This document shows, in pieces, positions 7,801 through 15,875 of a stretch of 42,456 nt of DNA (position 1 is the first letter of the stretch; each line of letters begins with the position of its first letter). Source of the DNA: a bacterium. GTDB lineage: Bacteria; Bdellovibrionota_C; UBA2361; SZUA-149; JAQTWB01. Position numbers and translations under genes: made by a program. Where the stretch lies: the NCBI GenBank assembly GCA_028689495.1, contig JAQTWB010000020.1, positions 1-42,456 on the forward strand. Reading direction: 5' to 3'. The notes under the pieces are model-generated. The model was not told where the DNA came from, searched no databases, and was given only the letters and a program-made list of their open reading frames with translations.

Positions 7801-8577
7801 TCAGCGGTGTTTTGTTATGCAGTCATCAATAGCCTTTAACAGATTATGATGCCAGCCGATTCTTTTTAGCGTCGCATCAAGTGCAAAAATCAACTTCTGA
7901 TCTTTGAATGGACTGGGGCAGGACTGCTCGATTGAATTATCCTGCAACAGAACCCTCAGTTTGTTGCGGGAGACTTCCAGCATGAAAGAGCCGAAGAATC
8001 TTGGCCCATTCCCCACCCAATGATGAATGAATTCTTTGCGGAAAAACTCCAGGGAGATCCGCAGTTTGTTGGCTTCCAGTGGAACGAGATAGGGTAGATT
8101 CAGTGGAGTGAGCAACGGGGCCAAGGGACGGAACGCTCCTTTTAAGTTAAGTTCTTTTGTCGAGATAATCTGGTCAGTCGTCATCTTTTGAAATGAAGTA
8201 TATAGACTTATCTCGCACGGAATCGCCGGCTGATCATCGGGGGGTAGTGGTGGGATATCGGCTGAGCAATAGAATAATTCTTCGTGCGCTGATTTTTCAG
8301 CGACTGCTGCGGATATTGAGTGATGTCCGCGGAAGTTTATTGCCAGATTTGTCTCTGTCCGGTCAGGACCTGTTTCCGGATCGAAAAAAAGGCAGGAATA
8401 CAGGTAAGGTGAAAAATCCAGCAAGGTTGAGAGAAATTCCAGAGGGTCCAGCTTTTTGTCAGCATTCTTGCCGTCAAGTTCCAGTCCGAGTTGAATCGAA
8501 GCGGGGCGCAACAGGAACCTTTTGGTCAAGATGCAGTTAACTGTAAGCGGGTAGTCGCGTCCCTGGTTTGTTGGCAT
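7801..8577 (-). CDS. Hypothetical protein, possible PilZ-like beta protein
   Basis: A 258-residue soluble protein with no signal peptide or membrane segment that I do not recognise. It is rich in beta-type sequence. The C-terminal half contains RISLEFFRKEFIHHWVGNG and FMLEVSRNKLRVLLQDN. The N-terminal half has the Pro-rich stretch DIPPLPPDDQPAIP. It starts 17 bases after the PpiD-like gene stop on the same strand, with GTGGAGAG close before the ATG, so it is probably translated from the same mRNA. That context hints at an envelope-related job but is not proof. The PilZ idea is only a guess from length and strand pattern; no PilZ RxxxR motif is clear. Confidence 0.65.
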   Translation of the reverse strand: MPTNQGRDYPLTVNCILTKRFLLRPASIQLGLELDGKNADKKLDPLEFLSTLLDFSPYLYSCLFFDPETGPDRTETNLAINFRGHHSISAAVAEKSAHEELFYCSADIPPLPPDDQPAIPCEISLYTSFQKMTTDQIISTKELNLKGAFRPLAPLLTPLNLPYLVPLEANKLRISLEFFRKEFIHHWVGNGPRFFGSFMLEVSRNKLRVLLQDNSIEQSCPSPFKDQKLIFALDATLKRIGWHHNLLKAIDDCITKHR

Positions 8578-8594
8578 CTCTCCACTATACCAAT

Positions 8595-10712
8595 TTAAAA
8601 AACGGTTGTTTCGCTGAAGATATCCGGGTTAACGACGATATTTTTCTTGGCCCGCAAAGATGCCGTCAGGGCGCGCATCAGCCGTTGGCCTCCTTCGTCA
8701 GCAAAACTTTTACGAAGTTCCGCCTCTTTTTCTTTCAGGGTGTCTTCCGATTCAGACGTTACTTCTGCCAGTCCGGCAATGAAGAATGTTCTGTTATTGC
8801 TTATCACTTCCTGTAATACAGGCTTCTCTTGTCTAAGCGTGAACAGCTTTCGCTTGGTGCTTTCGTCTGCGAAAATATCACCACTGAGTGTGGCACGGGT
8901 GGCCAGGTCCGTTGTTTTTAGCGGACCAGTATTTTTCTTGGCCTCAGCTTCTTCTGTGGCAGCCTTTTCGGCGGCTGCAGCAACTGCTGGCGGAACTCCC
9001 TCAGGCATCTCTGGTTTTTCCGGGATGGTCGTATCGGTCAGGATTTTTCCTGCAGCGGCGAGTCTGTTTTTTTCTTCTTCCGCTATTGTTGCAAGAGCTG
9101 CTAGGTCAGCAGCTTTTTTCAGCAGATCTTCAGCGTGGGCTTTGGCAAGGGTCACTGATTCGGCAGTTTTGTAGGACGTGATGACTTCATTTTTTACCTC
9201 CTCGAACTCTTTTACGCGTGAGGGGCGAACTTCGATTACCTCAACAACATAAAAAGTTTCAGCGGCTTTTACTACTTGCTTCGCTCCCGCCGGGAGAAGG
9301 GAAATTTCGCTCAGCACTTCAAGTGGTACACCAGCTGAAGTATCTTCAGCTTCGACCATTCCTTTGGTGCTTGAGGAGTTGCGATTTTCTTTGGTGGCAA
9401 AATCTACCAGCGGAACTTTATCCTGCTGCAGACGGTGGAGAAAATCATCGGCTTCGGCGCTTGCGTAGACAGGCGCATCGTCCTTGCGCAATTGCGCGCT
9501 GAGAATTTCTTTTACCTCATCAAGTGGTTTTGTGCGGGCATCTTGATGAGCGACAAGCTGGTAAATGCTGTAGGAACTATCGTTACCAATGACGCCGGTG
9601 AGCTTACCGGGCTCAAGATCCTTCAGCTCGGCAAGTGTGTCTTTGTCGAGTGAGTCTATATACAGCCAGCCAATATCTCCGCCATTGTCTTTGGAGCCCA
9701 GGTCATCACTTGACTCCTTGGCCAGCTGGGTAAAATCTGCCCCGTTTTTCAGCTTTTCCAGCAGTTCTTCTGCCAGCAGTCTTTTTTCGTCGGTAACGTT
9801 TTCTTCGTTGTCCGCCTTTTTGCTGTCGCTGCTTTTGCTCACCATGCTTTCCAGCGCGGAAGCAGGTGCACCAGCCTTATTGACTTGGATTTTTTTTAGC
9901 TGGAATTTTTCCTTTTCAAAAAAATCATTTTTCTTTGCTTGATATAGTTCCTCAAGGTCATCGTCACTGATTTCAACGCTACTCATAAATTCCGCGGGAG
10001 CAAAGGTCACCCAGGAGAAACTGCTGGCGCGTGGCTCACGGTAGGAGTCGCGGTTTTGTTCATAATGAGCCAATAGTTTGGCTTCATCGCTGATATCAAC
10101 ATCGTCGATGAAGTTATCTGCCGATATCTCCATATAGGAGAAAGAGCGTTTTTCATTGTCCCGCTTTATTTTGGCGGATATCTCCTGGTCGGTTGGCAGG
10201 CTGCTATGTTTCAGCAGGCGGTCAAGCTGTTCGCTGAGCAGCTCGCTGGAGATTGCTTTTTCCAGTTGCTTTGATGTCATGCCGATGGCTCGAAGGTAAT
10301 TGCTGAAACTGGCTTGCGAGATGCCGGACTGAAAATAAGGGGCTTCGAAAACTTTTGTTTTGATTGCTGCAGCACTTACTCCAAGACCGGATTGATCAAA
10401 GAAGTCCGCATAGACGATTTCGTCAATCAGGCTGTCTACGGCCTTTTGCTCCGGGTTGAGGAATTTACGAAACTGTTCGTAGTTTTCCCCGAGTTGTTTT
10501 TTCATCGGCGCTTCGACGAGTTGGACTCTCTTATAGAAGGCGCTCATGCTGACAGTGGTGTTATCAACGGTAACCGCGGTAGTCTGGGAGGACGATTTTA
10601 TGCCACTCATGGTCGAGGGATCGAGGCCGAAAGAAACCATCATGATGCAGGCAAGAACAACAAGGAAAAGACCGACGAATTTGTGTTGATGTTTGCGGAA
10701 AAATTGAAGCAT
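8595..10712 (-). CDS. ppiD: PpiD-like periplasmic peptidyl-prolyl isomerase/chaperone
   Basis: A 705-residue inner-membrane-anchored folding factor. A single membrane helix near the N-terminus (residues 12-29, FVGLFLVVLACIMMVSFG) leaves the remainder in the periplasm. A SurA_N-type helical region follows (about 50-190). A parvulin-type rotamase domain lies around 270-405, with the block FTQLAKESSDDLGSKDNGGD and GWLYIDSLD. A second parvulin-like or chaperone segment follows, then an Ala/Glu/Lys-rich low-complexity stretch at about 545-600. The order matches E. coli PpiD, which helps exported proteins leave the SecYEG translocon. It is the first gene of a minus-strand run of five. The gap to the divergent DUF4911 gene is only about 50 bases, so the two promoters must lie close together. 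Confidence 0.9.
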   Translation of the reverse strand: MLQFFRKHQHKFVGLFLVVLACIMMVSFGLDPSTMSGIKSSSQTTAVTVDNTTVSMSAFYKRVQLVEAPMKKQLGENYEQFRKFLNPEQKAVDSLIDEIVYADFFDQSGLGVSAAAIKTKVFEAPYFQSGISQASFSNYLRAIGMTSKQLEKAISSELLSEQLDRLLKHSSLPTDQEISAKIKRDNEKRSFSYMEISADNFIDDVDISDEAKLLAHYEQNRDSYREPRASSFSWVTFAPAEFMSSVEISDDDLEELYQAKKNDFFEKEKFQLKKIQVNKAGAPASALESMVSKSSDSKKADNEENVTDEKRLLAEELLEKLKNGADFTQLAKESSDDLGSKDNGGDIGWLYIDSLDKDTLAELKDLEPGKLTGVIGNDSSYSIYQLVAHQDARTKPLDEVKEILSAQLRKDDAPVYASAEADDFLHRLQQDKVPLVDFATKENRNSSSTKGMVEAEDTSAGVPLEVLSEISLLPAGAKQVVKAAETFYVVEVIEVRPSRVKEFEEVKNEVITSYKTAESVTLAKAHAEDLLKKAADLAALATIAEEEKNRLAAAGKILTDTTIPEKPEMPEGVPPAVAAAAEKAATEEAEAKKNTGPLKTTDLATRATLSGDIFADESTKRKLFTLRQEKPVLQEVISNNRTFFIAGLAEVTSESEDTLKEKEAELRKSFADEGGQRLMRALTASLRAKKNIVVNPDIFSETTVF

Positions 10713-10763
10713 GACTAAACTCGGTAAACGTTAATTAAAAACATGGAACCAAGGTGCGAATTT

Positions 10764-11039
10764 GTGAACAAAGATACTGACTTCACCCCGGTTTTTTTAA
10801 AGCTCCCCCGAGATAACATAGTTTTGTTCAAGTTCACACTTGAAAGCTATGAAGGAGTGGGGATTGTCAGGACTCTTGATGCTGATAGTGGTTTGCTGGT
10901 TGTTCTGGCGCTCAAAGATACGCTGCATCATGTGATGAACATTATTGAGTCAGTTTCCGAGGAATTCGGGATGCAGGTCGTTGAAAAGCCCGATGACCTC
11001 AGTGGTGACTGGCTTTTCTCCAGTCTGGCTGAGGGATAG
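10764..11039 (+). CDS. DUF4911 domain protein
   Basis: Small cytoplasmic protein of 91 residues from GTG 10764. The DUF4911 core is clear: VFLKLPRDNIVLFKFTLES followed by YEGVGIVRTLD. The family is known mainly from Deltaproteobacteria and relatives and has no assigned function. GTG 10764 has AAGGTG seven bases upstream. The ATG at 10743 would add seven residues but has no ribosome site. It diverges from the PpiD-like gene and converges on gatB. Confidence 0.78.
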   Translation: MNKDTDFTPVFLKLPRDNIVLFKFTLESYEGVGIVRTLDADSGLLVVLALKDTLHHVMNIIESVSEEFGMQVVEKPDDLSGDWLFSSLAEG

Positions 11040-11099
11040 GGTTGAGGTATGAGTGACGTCCTACGCCAAAGACATGTCGATGACATTGGCGAGAAAATG

Positions 11100-11123
11100 T
11101 AGGGGCGCCTCGAGAGGCGCCCT
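11100..11123. terminator. GC-rich hairpin between convergent genes
   Basis: The palindrome GGGCGCCTCGAGAGGCGCCC (11103-11122) forms an eight-base-pair stem with a CGAG loop. On the minus strand it is followed by TACATTTTCTC, which could serve as a weak U-tract for the gatCAB transcript. It may act both ways for the DUF4911 gene too. Confidence 0.5.
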
Positions 11124-11141
11124 GCATTCGTGAATTTCGGG

Positions 11142-12578
11142 TTAACCGTTCAGCAGTTCCAGCAGTATGTCATTGACCATTTGCGGATTGGCCTTGCCGC
11201 CAGTTTCTTTCATCAATTGACCAACGAAGAACCCAAGCATTTTTGTTTTGCCTTCGCGGAAGGCGCTGACTTGCCCGGGATTTGCGGCAATCAGCTTTTC
11301 GGCCACGGCGCGAATCGCCGCAGGGTCCGAGATCTGCTTCAAACCGCGCGATTCGATGATGGTATCTGGAGTAGCGCTGCTGGCGAACATTTCATCAAAG
11401 ACAGTCTTGGCAATTTTGCCGCTGATAATGTCATCGTCAATAAATTTCACCAGACCGGCGAGGTTTTCCGGGCTGACCGGGCAAGAGCTCATGTCGAGCC
11501 CTTCTTTGTTCAGACGGCCAAAGAGCTCGGTCGTGATCCAGTTGGCAATCGCGGTCGGGTTATCGTGCAGAGCAACGGCGCGGTCGAAATACTGGGATGT
11601 AACTTTTTCCTCGGAGAGAATTTCCGCGAAATACGGCTCAAGGCGATAGGTCGAGCGAAAGCGGTCGAAGGTTTCCGCAGGAAGCTCCGGAAGTTCTTCG
11701 CGGACGCGTTCGATCCAGTCTTCGTCGACAATCAGCGGCAAGAGGTCAGGGTCAGGGAAGTAGCGATAGTCCTGAGCATATTCTTTGGTGCGCATCACCC
11801 TCGTGACACCGCGCACATCGTCCCAGAGACGGGTTTCCTGGTTTATCGTTCCGCCCTGTTCGACCACGGCAATCTGGCGGGCGATTTCGTGTTCAATCGA
11901 TTTTTCGACGTGACGAAAAGAGTTCAGGTTTTTAATCTCGACCTTCGTGCCGAGTTTTGTCTCGCCAATCGGGCGAATCGAGACGTTGGCATCACAGCGC
12001 AGGCTGCCTTCTTCCATGTTGCCGTCGCAGACTCCGATATAACGGACAATCTGTCGCAGTTGGCGCATGTATGCCCCGGCTTCTTCGGCATTGCGGATAT
12101 CGGGTTCCGATACAATTTCGACAAGCGGGACACCGGCACGATTGAGGTCAACGATAGAGTTTTCTTCCTGTTCCAGGTGAATATTTTTTCCTGCGTCCTC
12201 TTCCAGGTGTATGCGGTGAATGCGTATATCGACAGTTTTATCTCCGACTCTGACGTTGAGCATGCCGTTTTCGCAGATCGGCTTGTCGTATTGCGATATC
12301 TGATAACCTTTCGGCAGGTCGGGGTAGAAGTAGTGCTTGCGGGCGAAGATACTCTCCCGACGAATCGAGCAGCGAGTCGCAAGTCCAAGGCGAATCGCGT
12401 ATTCAACGGCACGCTTGTTGAGCACGGGCAAGGCGCCGGGAAGTCCCAAGGTAACCGGGTCTGTCAGTGTGTTTGGCGCTTCCCCAGCTTTTGTGCCCGA
12501 GCAGGTAAACAGCTTGCTGTCGGTTGCCAGCTGGGCGTGAACTTCAAGTCCGATAATACTTTCAAATCCCTGACTCAT
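11142..12578 (-). CDS. gatB: Asp-tRNA(Asn)/Glu-tRNA(Gln) amidotransferase subunit B
   Basis: Subunit B of the GatCAB amidotransferase, which binds mischarged Asp-tRNA(Asn) or Glu-tRNA(Gln) and activates it for amidation. Length 478 residues is normal. Family blocks include GLEVHAQL near the start, KHYFYPDLPKGYQISQYD, IRIHRIHLEEDAGKNIH and the zinc/active-site neighbourhood GVPLVEIVSEPD. The C-terminal YqeY-like tail (residues about 330-478) is present, ending at VNDILLELLNG. The ATG at 12578 is five bases past the gatA stop, so translation is coupled. A long open frame on the opposite strand (11130-12683) is only a codon-bias shadow. Confidence 0.97.
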   Translation of the reverse strand: MSQGFESIIGLEVHAQLATDSKLFTCSGTKAGEAPNTLTDPVTLGLPGALPVLNKRAVEYAIRLGLATRCSIRRESIFARKHYFYPDLPKGYQISQYDKPICENGMLNVRVGDKTVDIRIHRIHLEEDAGKNIHLEQEENSIVDLNRAGVPLVEIVSEPDIRNAEEAGAYMRQLRQIVRYIGVCDGNMEEGSLRCDANVSIRPIGETKLGTKVEIKNLNSFRHVEKSIEHEIARQIAVVEQGGTINQETRLWDDVRGVTRVMRTKEYAQDYRYFPDPDLLPLIVDEDWIERVREELPELPAETFDRFRSTYRLEPYFAEILSEEKVTSQYFDRAVALHDNPTAIANWITTELFGRLNKEGLDMSSCPVSPENLAGLVKFIDDDIISGKIAKTVFDEMFASSATPDTIIESRGLKQISDPAAIRAVAEKLIAANPGQVSAFREGKTKMLGFFVGQLMKETGGKANPQMVNDILLELLNG

Positions 12579-12583
12579 AATAT

Positions 12584-14065
12584 TTATCCGGCAAATTGTG
12601 TTGTGTTGAACGGGTTGGCGTCGAGATATTCCTGGGCAACGCGTAATAGAAGACCTTCTTCCAGCGGAGCGCCGAGAAGTTGAAAACTCGTTGGCAGGTT
12701 ATCCTTGGTCAGGCCACAGGGCACCGATATGCCCGGCAGTCCGGCAAGGTTGGCCGTGATTGAGAAAATATCACCCAGATACATCTGCAATGGATTTGAA
12801 ACGTTTTCACCGATTTTGAAGGCGGTAGTTGGTGCGACCGGAGTGAGAATCACATCACAGGCATCAGCGAAAGCTTTGCGGAAGTCGTTGATGATCAGTG
12901 TGCGCACCTGTTGGGCCTTTCGATAATACGCGTCATAATATCCAGCCGAGAGTACGTATGTTCCGGTGAGAATACGGCGACGGACTTCGGTTCCGAATCC
13001 TTCCGAACGAGTGTGCTCATACATCTGCGAAAGGTCCTGACCATTGCCGCTCCTTAAGCCATAGCGAACACCGTCATAACGCGAGAGGTTCGACGAGGCT
13101 TCGGCTGGAGCGATAATATAATAGGCCGCCAGGGCGTATTCTGTATGGGGCAGGCTGATTTCAACAATTCGCGCTCCGAGGCTTTCCAAAGCTTTTACTG
13201 CGCTGCGTATTGCAGTTTCGATTTCAGCATCCACCCCCTTGATAAAGTATTCTTTGGGCACGCCGATGCGGATGTCCTTTAAGCCATTACCCTTGCAGGC
13301 GCGCAGGTCTTTGAGGAAGTTTGGCACCTTTTCGGCAAGTGACGTGCTGTCCTGATGGTCTTTTCCGGAGATTGTTTGCAGGGCAAGGGCAGTGTCTTCG
13401 ATCGTTCTGGCAAATGGGCCTATCTGATCAAGGGACGAGGCGTAAGCGACTGCGCCGTAGCGGCTGACCCGTCCGTAGGTTGGCTTGATACCGATCACGC
13501 CGGTAAATGATGCCGGCTGGCGAATTGAGCCCCCGGTGTCAGTGCCGAGAGATATTGCGCTTTGACCAGCGGCGACTGACACCGCTGAGCCACCACTTGA
13601 GCCGCCGGGGACACGGGACTCATCCCAGGGGTTTTTTGTCGGACCGTAAGCCGAGTTTTCAGTGGAAGAACCCATGGCGAACTCGTCGAGGTTTGTTTTG
13701 CCGATGATGATTGCCCCTGCTTCGCGCAGTTTGCGCACTGCTGTGCATTCGTATGGCGGGATAAATCCTTTGAGGATTTTCGAGGCACAGGTTGTTTCAA
13801 TGCCTTCAGTTACCAGCATGTCCTTAATTGACACCGGCACGCCGAGTAGAGGCGGCATCGCCGCGTTGCCTTTGGCGACCAGGGCATCTGTTGCCTCGGC
13901 TTGAGCGAGAGCGTCTTTTTCGCAAATAGTGATAAAGCTGTTAAGCTTGGCGTTCAGACTGTTGGCCCGTTCGAGATGATGCCGTGTCAGTTCAACTGCC
14001 GAGAAGTCCTTTTTCAGGATGCCTTCTCTCATCTCTACGGCTGATAATTTTGTCAGGTTACTCAT
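12584..14065 (-). CDS. gatA: Asp-tRNA(Asn)/Glu-tRNA(Gln) amidotransferase subunit A
   Basis: Glutaminase subunit of GatCAB: it releases ammonia from glutamine and passes it to GatB. Length 493 residues is normal. The Ser-cisSer-Lys amidase triad is visible: K81 in VSIKDM, S156 in GGSSGGSAV and S180 in [12 protein letters not shown]. Gene order is gatC-gatA-gatB on the minus strand. A 133-base gap separates it from gatC, unusually long for this operon, and holds no gene. The ribosome site is weak (AAGA). This pathway suggests the host may lack GlnRS or AsnRS, or make one aa-tRNA indirectly; the window does not decide which. Confidence 0.97.
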   Translation of the reverse strand: MSNLTKLSAVEMREGILKKDFSAVELTRHHLERANSLNAKLNSFITICEKDALAQAEATDALVAKGNAAMPPLLGVPVSIKDMLVTEGIETTCASKILKGFIPPYECTAVRKLREAGAIIIGKTNLDEFAMGSSTENSAYGPTKNPWDESRVPGGSSGGSAVSVAAGQSAISLGTDTGGSIRQPASFTGVIGIKPTYGRVSRYGAVAYASSLDQIGPFARTIEDTALALQTISGKDHQDSTSLAEKVPNFLKDLRACKGNGLKDIRIGVPKEYFIKGVDAEIETAIRSAVKALESLGARIVEISLPHTEYALAAYYIIAPAEASSNLSRYDGVRYGLRSGNGQDLSQMYEHTRSEGFGTEVRRRILTGTYVLSAGYYDAYYRKAQQVRTLIINDFRKAFADACDVILTPVAPTTAFKIGENVSNPLQMYLGDIFSITANLAGLPGISVPCGLTKDNLPTSFQLLGAPLEEGLLLRVAQEYLDANPFNTTQFAG

Positions 14066-14198
14066 GAGCGTCTTAAATTTTTAATGGCGTTTAAAAAATC
14101 GATATCAATGTTTGGCCCTTGAGGCGATGTGCGGGCCGTTGGCGATGGCAATTAACCTACAAGCAACTGGTCGATAACGACTATTGCCCGATAAACTA
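14066..14198. other. 133-base gap between gatC and gatA
   Basis: Unlike the tight gatA-gatB junction, gatC and gatA are separated by a gap with no gene. It contains CGATAAC/CGATAAT-like short repeats around 14170-14215 and no obvious terminator. A separate promoter for gatA cannot be excluded. Confidence 0.4.
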
Positions 14199-14486
14199 CT
14201 ATCCGATAATCCGTGGCACGCGAAATCCGGCGCTGACAAAGTCCGGCGCGTTCAGCTTTACTTTGTCGAGGGAGAAAGATGTGCAGGTGACATCCTGGCG
14301 GAAGGCATTGACCACGCCGTGAACGTGGGAAGTTGGTTCAACGCCGCTTGTGTCGAGGTCGCCGAGTTTGTTGACGAATTCCAGCGTTTCTTCAAGCTGA
14401 CGTTTGGCTTCCGGCTCTTCTTCCTCGGACATGGCCAGGGCGGAAAGACGGGCCATGTTGTATAGGGTCTTATCGGTGATTTCCAA
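14199..14486 (-). CDS. gatC: Asp-tRNA(Asn)/Glu-tRNA(Gln) amidotransferase subunit C
   Basis: Small GatC subunit, 95 residues, which wraps GatA and GatB together and stabilises the complex. The family pattern is present: a first helix (VARLSAL type, here MARLSALAMS), an amphipathic second helix with LEETLEFVNKLGDLDT, the GVEPTSHV linker, and a C-terminal NAPDFVSAGFRVPRII tail. The start is TTG at 14486, with GGGAGAG about nine bases upstream; no ATG fits the conserved N-terminus. It is first in gatCAB and diverges from rnhB. Confidence 0.95.
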   Translation of the reverse strand: MEITDKTLYNMARLSALAMSEEEEPEAKRQLEETLEFVNKLGDLDTSGVEPTSHVHGVVNAFRQDVTCTSFSLDKVKLNAPDFVSAGFRVPRIIG

Positions 14487-14660
14487 GCTCTTGCTCTCCC
14501 AAGGTTGTAGCTGTCATAAAGGCAAATCTTGTCGCAAGCCTCGTGAGATGACGTTGTCGGCCTGCGTTGTTGCTCGGGGCCTTATAGCAACTTGTGTCGC
14601 TATTGAAAAACGCTTCCCGTAATGAGGCATTTTGAGAGAGAGGGGGGGAGTTACATAAGG

Positions 14661-14675
14661 ATGAAACTGAAGTGA
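14661..14675 (+). other. Possible four-codon leader overlapping the rnhB start
   Basis: ATG-AAA-CTG-AAG-TGA (14661-14675) ends one base past the rnhB GTG at 14672, so its stop overlaps that start. With the purine-rich GGGGGGGAG upstream (14642-14649) it could act as a leader that couples translation to rnhB. It may equally be chance. Confidence 0.25.
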
Positions 14676-15394
14676 GGGCTGAAACGATAAAGGTTCAAAC
14701 GATTAAGCCTGAAATGATTACCGCTAAAACGATTATTGCCGGGATTGACGAGGCTGGCAGGGGGCCTCTCGCCGGGCCAGTCACCGCTGGTTGTGTCGTC
14801 CTGCCACCGGGCTATGTCAATTTCCGCGTACGTGACTCAAAAACAATAGCTGAAATCGAACGCGAGGAGCTGGCTCGGGAAATAAGGAGTAAGGCAGTAG
14901 CCTTTGCGGTAGTTGCAGTCGGGGCAAGGCGCATAGAACAGCTCAATATTCGCGCCGCGACACAGCTGGCGATGGCTCTTGCTGGACGTAAGGTGTTGAA
15001 TATTTTGCAGAACTGCCCGGACTTGGCGGGGCGAGACCTGCGCTTTCTTATCGACGGCAATATGCCGGTTCCGGGTTTGTTCGGTCTGTCTGGCTTGTCA
15101 GGTTTATCGGGGGAAGGCGTTGTCGGGGGAGAAGGGAGCCTCAAGGCAGAGAGTTGTGTTGAGCAGGAGAGTATCGTCAAGGGTGACAGTAAAGTAGCAG
15201 AGATTTCTGCGGCTTCGATCCTTGCCAAAGTTTACCGGGATGAATTGATGGGGCGTCTTGATCGGAAGTTTCCTCAATATTTGTTTGCCGCGCATAAAGG
15301 ATATCCGACGGCGGCTCATCGGGAGATTGTTTCCCGGCTGGGGCCGAGCCCGGTACATCGGCGAACCTTTCGCGGAGTCCGAGAATACCTCTGA
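14672..15394 (+). CDS. rnhB: Ribonuclease HII with a low-complexity insertion
   Basis: Removes RNA from RNA-DNA hybrids and single ribonucleotides misincorporated in DNA. Catalytic acids are visible: D26 and E27 in GIDEAGRGPLAG, D128 in FLIDGN, and the Asp190 of AKVYRD; the KGD signature is at 170-172. Between 135 and 166 is an unusual insertion, GLFGLSGLSGLSGEG then a Gly/Glu-rich stretch. In most RNases HII this loop is short. The extreme N-terminus also has repeated TI-K units (ETIKVQTIKPEMITAKTI). GTG 14672 has AAGGA about ten bases upstream. An in-frame ATG at 14714 would give a more typical N-terminus. The 3' end overlaps the frame of yraN. Confidence 0.92.
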   Translation: MRAETIKVQTIKPEMITAKTIIAGIDEAGRGPLAGPVTAGCVVLPPGYVNFRVRDSKTIAEIEREELAREIRSKAVAFAVVAVGARRIEQLNIRAATQLAMALAGRKVLNILQNCPDLAGRDLRFLIDGNMPVPGLFGLSGLSGLSGEGVVGGEGSLKAESCVEQESIVKGDSKVAEISAASILAKVYRDELMGRLDRKFPQYLFAAHKGYPTAAHREIVSRLGPSPVHRRTFRGVREYL

Positions 15395-15839
15395 TGTTTT
15401 ATCTACTTTTCGGGAAGTTTCTCCGGAATTCTGGCACGAAAATACGGACTTTCTTGGTCGGTTCTGTGAAGGGGTGGCCTGTGCCTGGTATTTGAAAAAT
15501 GGTTATCGTCTGTTGAGACATAACTGGCGCTGTGCTGCCGGTGAAGCGGATCTGATTTTTGAATATCAAAGCGGCCTTGTGCTGGTCGAGGTCAAGGGGC
15601 GGCTCAGCTCGCCGATGGCCGGGGAGCTTCTTTTTGCCGGCATCAACCATAAAAAACAGCAGCGACTGGTCAGAGTTGCTGAAATTTTCGCCGCGTTTTA
15701 TGACTGGGGCGATTATGAAGAGGTCAAGGCGCGTTCATTGCGGATTGACCTGTTTGGTGTGATCGTCGATCCGGGAGCTCCGGAACCAATAAGAATATAT
15801 TGTGAACAGGCCGCAGTTGAAGTGCCATATCGGCGATAA
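15258..15839 (+). CDS. yraN: YraN/UPF0102 family endonuclease-like protein
   Basis: Holliday-junction-resolvase-like fold of unknown role, commonly next to rnhB as here. The conserved core is GRFCEGVACAWYLKNGYRLLRHNW, then GEADLIFEYQSGLVLVEVKGR. The Asp and the Glu-Val-Lys of the PD-(D/E)XK-type site are present. The start is unclear. No ATG or GTG in frame lies before the conserved region. The candidates are TTG codons at 15258, 15285 and 15327, all inside rnhB. The ATG at 15394, which overlaps the rnhB stop as TGATG, is in another frame and closes after 33 codons. Either an internal TTG is used or there is a frameshift in the gene or assembly. Confidence 0.85.
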   Translation: MIGSFLNICLPRIKDIRRRLIGRLFPGWGRARYIGEPFAESENTSDVLSTFREVSPEFWHENTDFLGRFCEGVACAWYLKNGYRLLRHNWRCAAGEADLIFEYQSGLVLVEVKGRLSSPMAGELLFAGINHKKQQRLVRVAEIFAAFYDWGDYEEVKARSLRIDLFGVIVDPGAPEPIRIYCEQAAVEVPYRR

Positions 15840-15875
15840 CCGGTTTAGTGCGCTGTAAAAAGCAGGAACAAGCAA

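Noticed and set aside
11130-12683. A 517-codon open frame on the plus strand across gatB
   Set aside because: It is antisense to gatB, whose 478-residue product has all family motifs. The frame is open only because of codon bias and has no recognisable domain.
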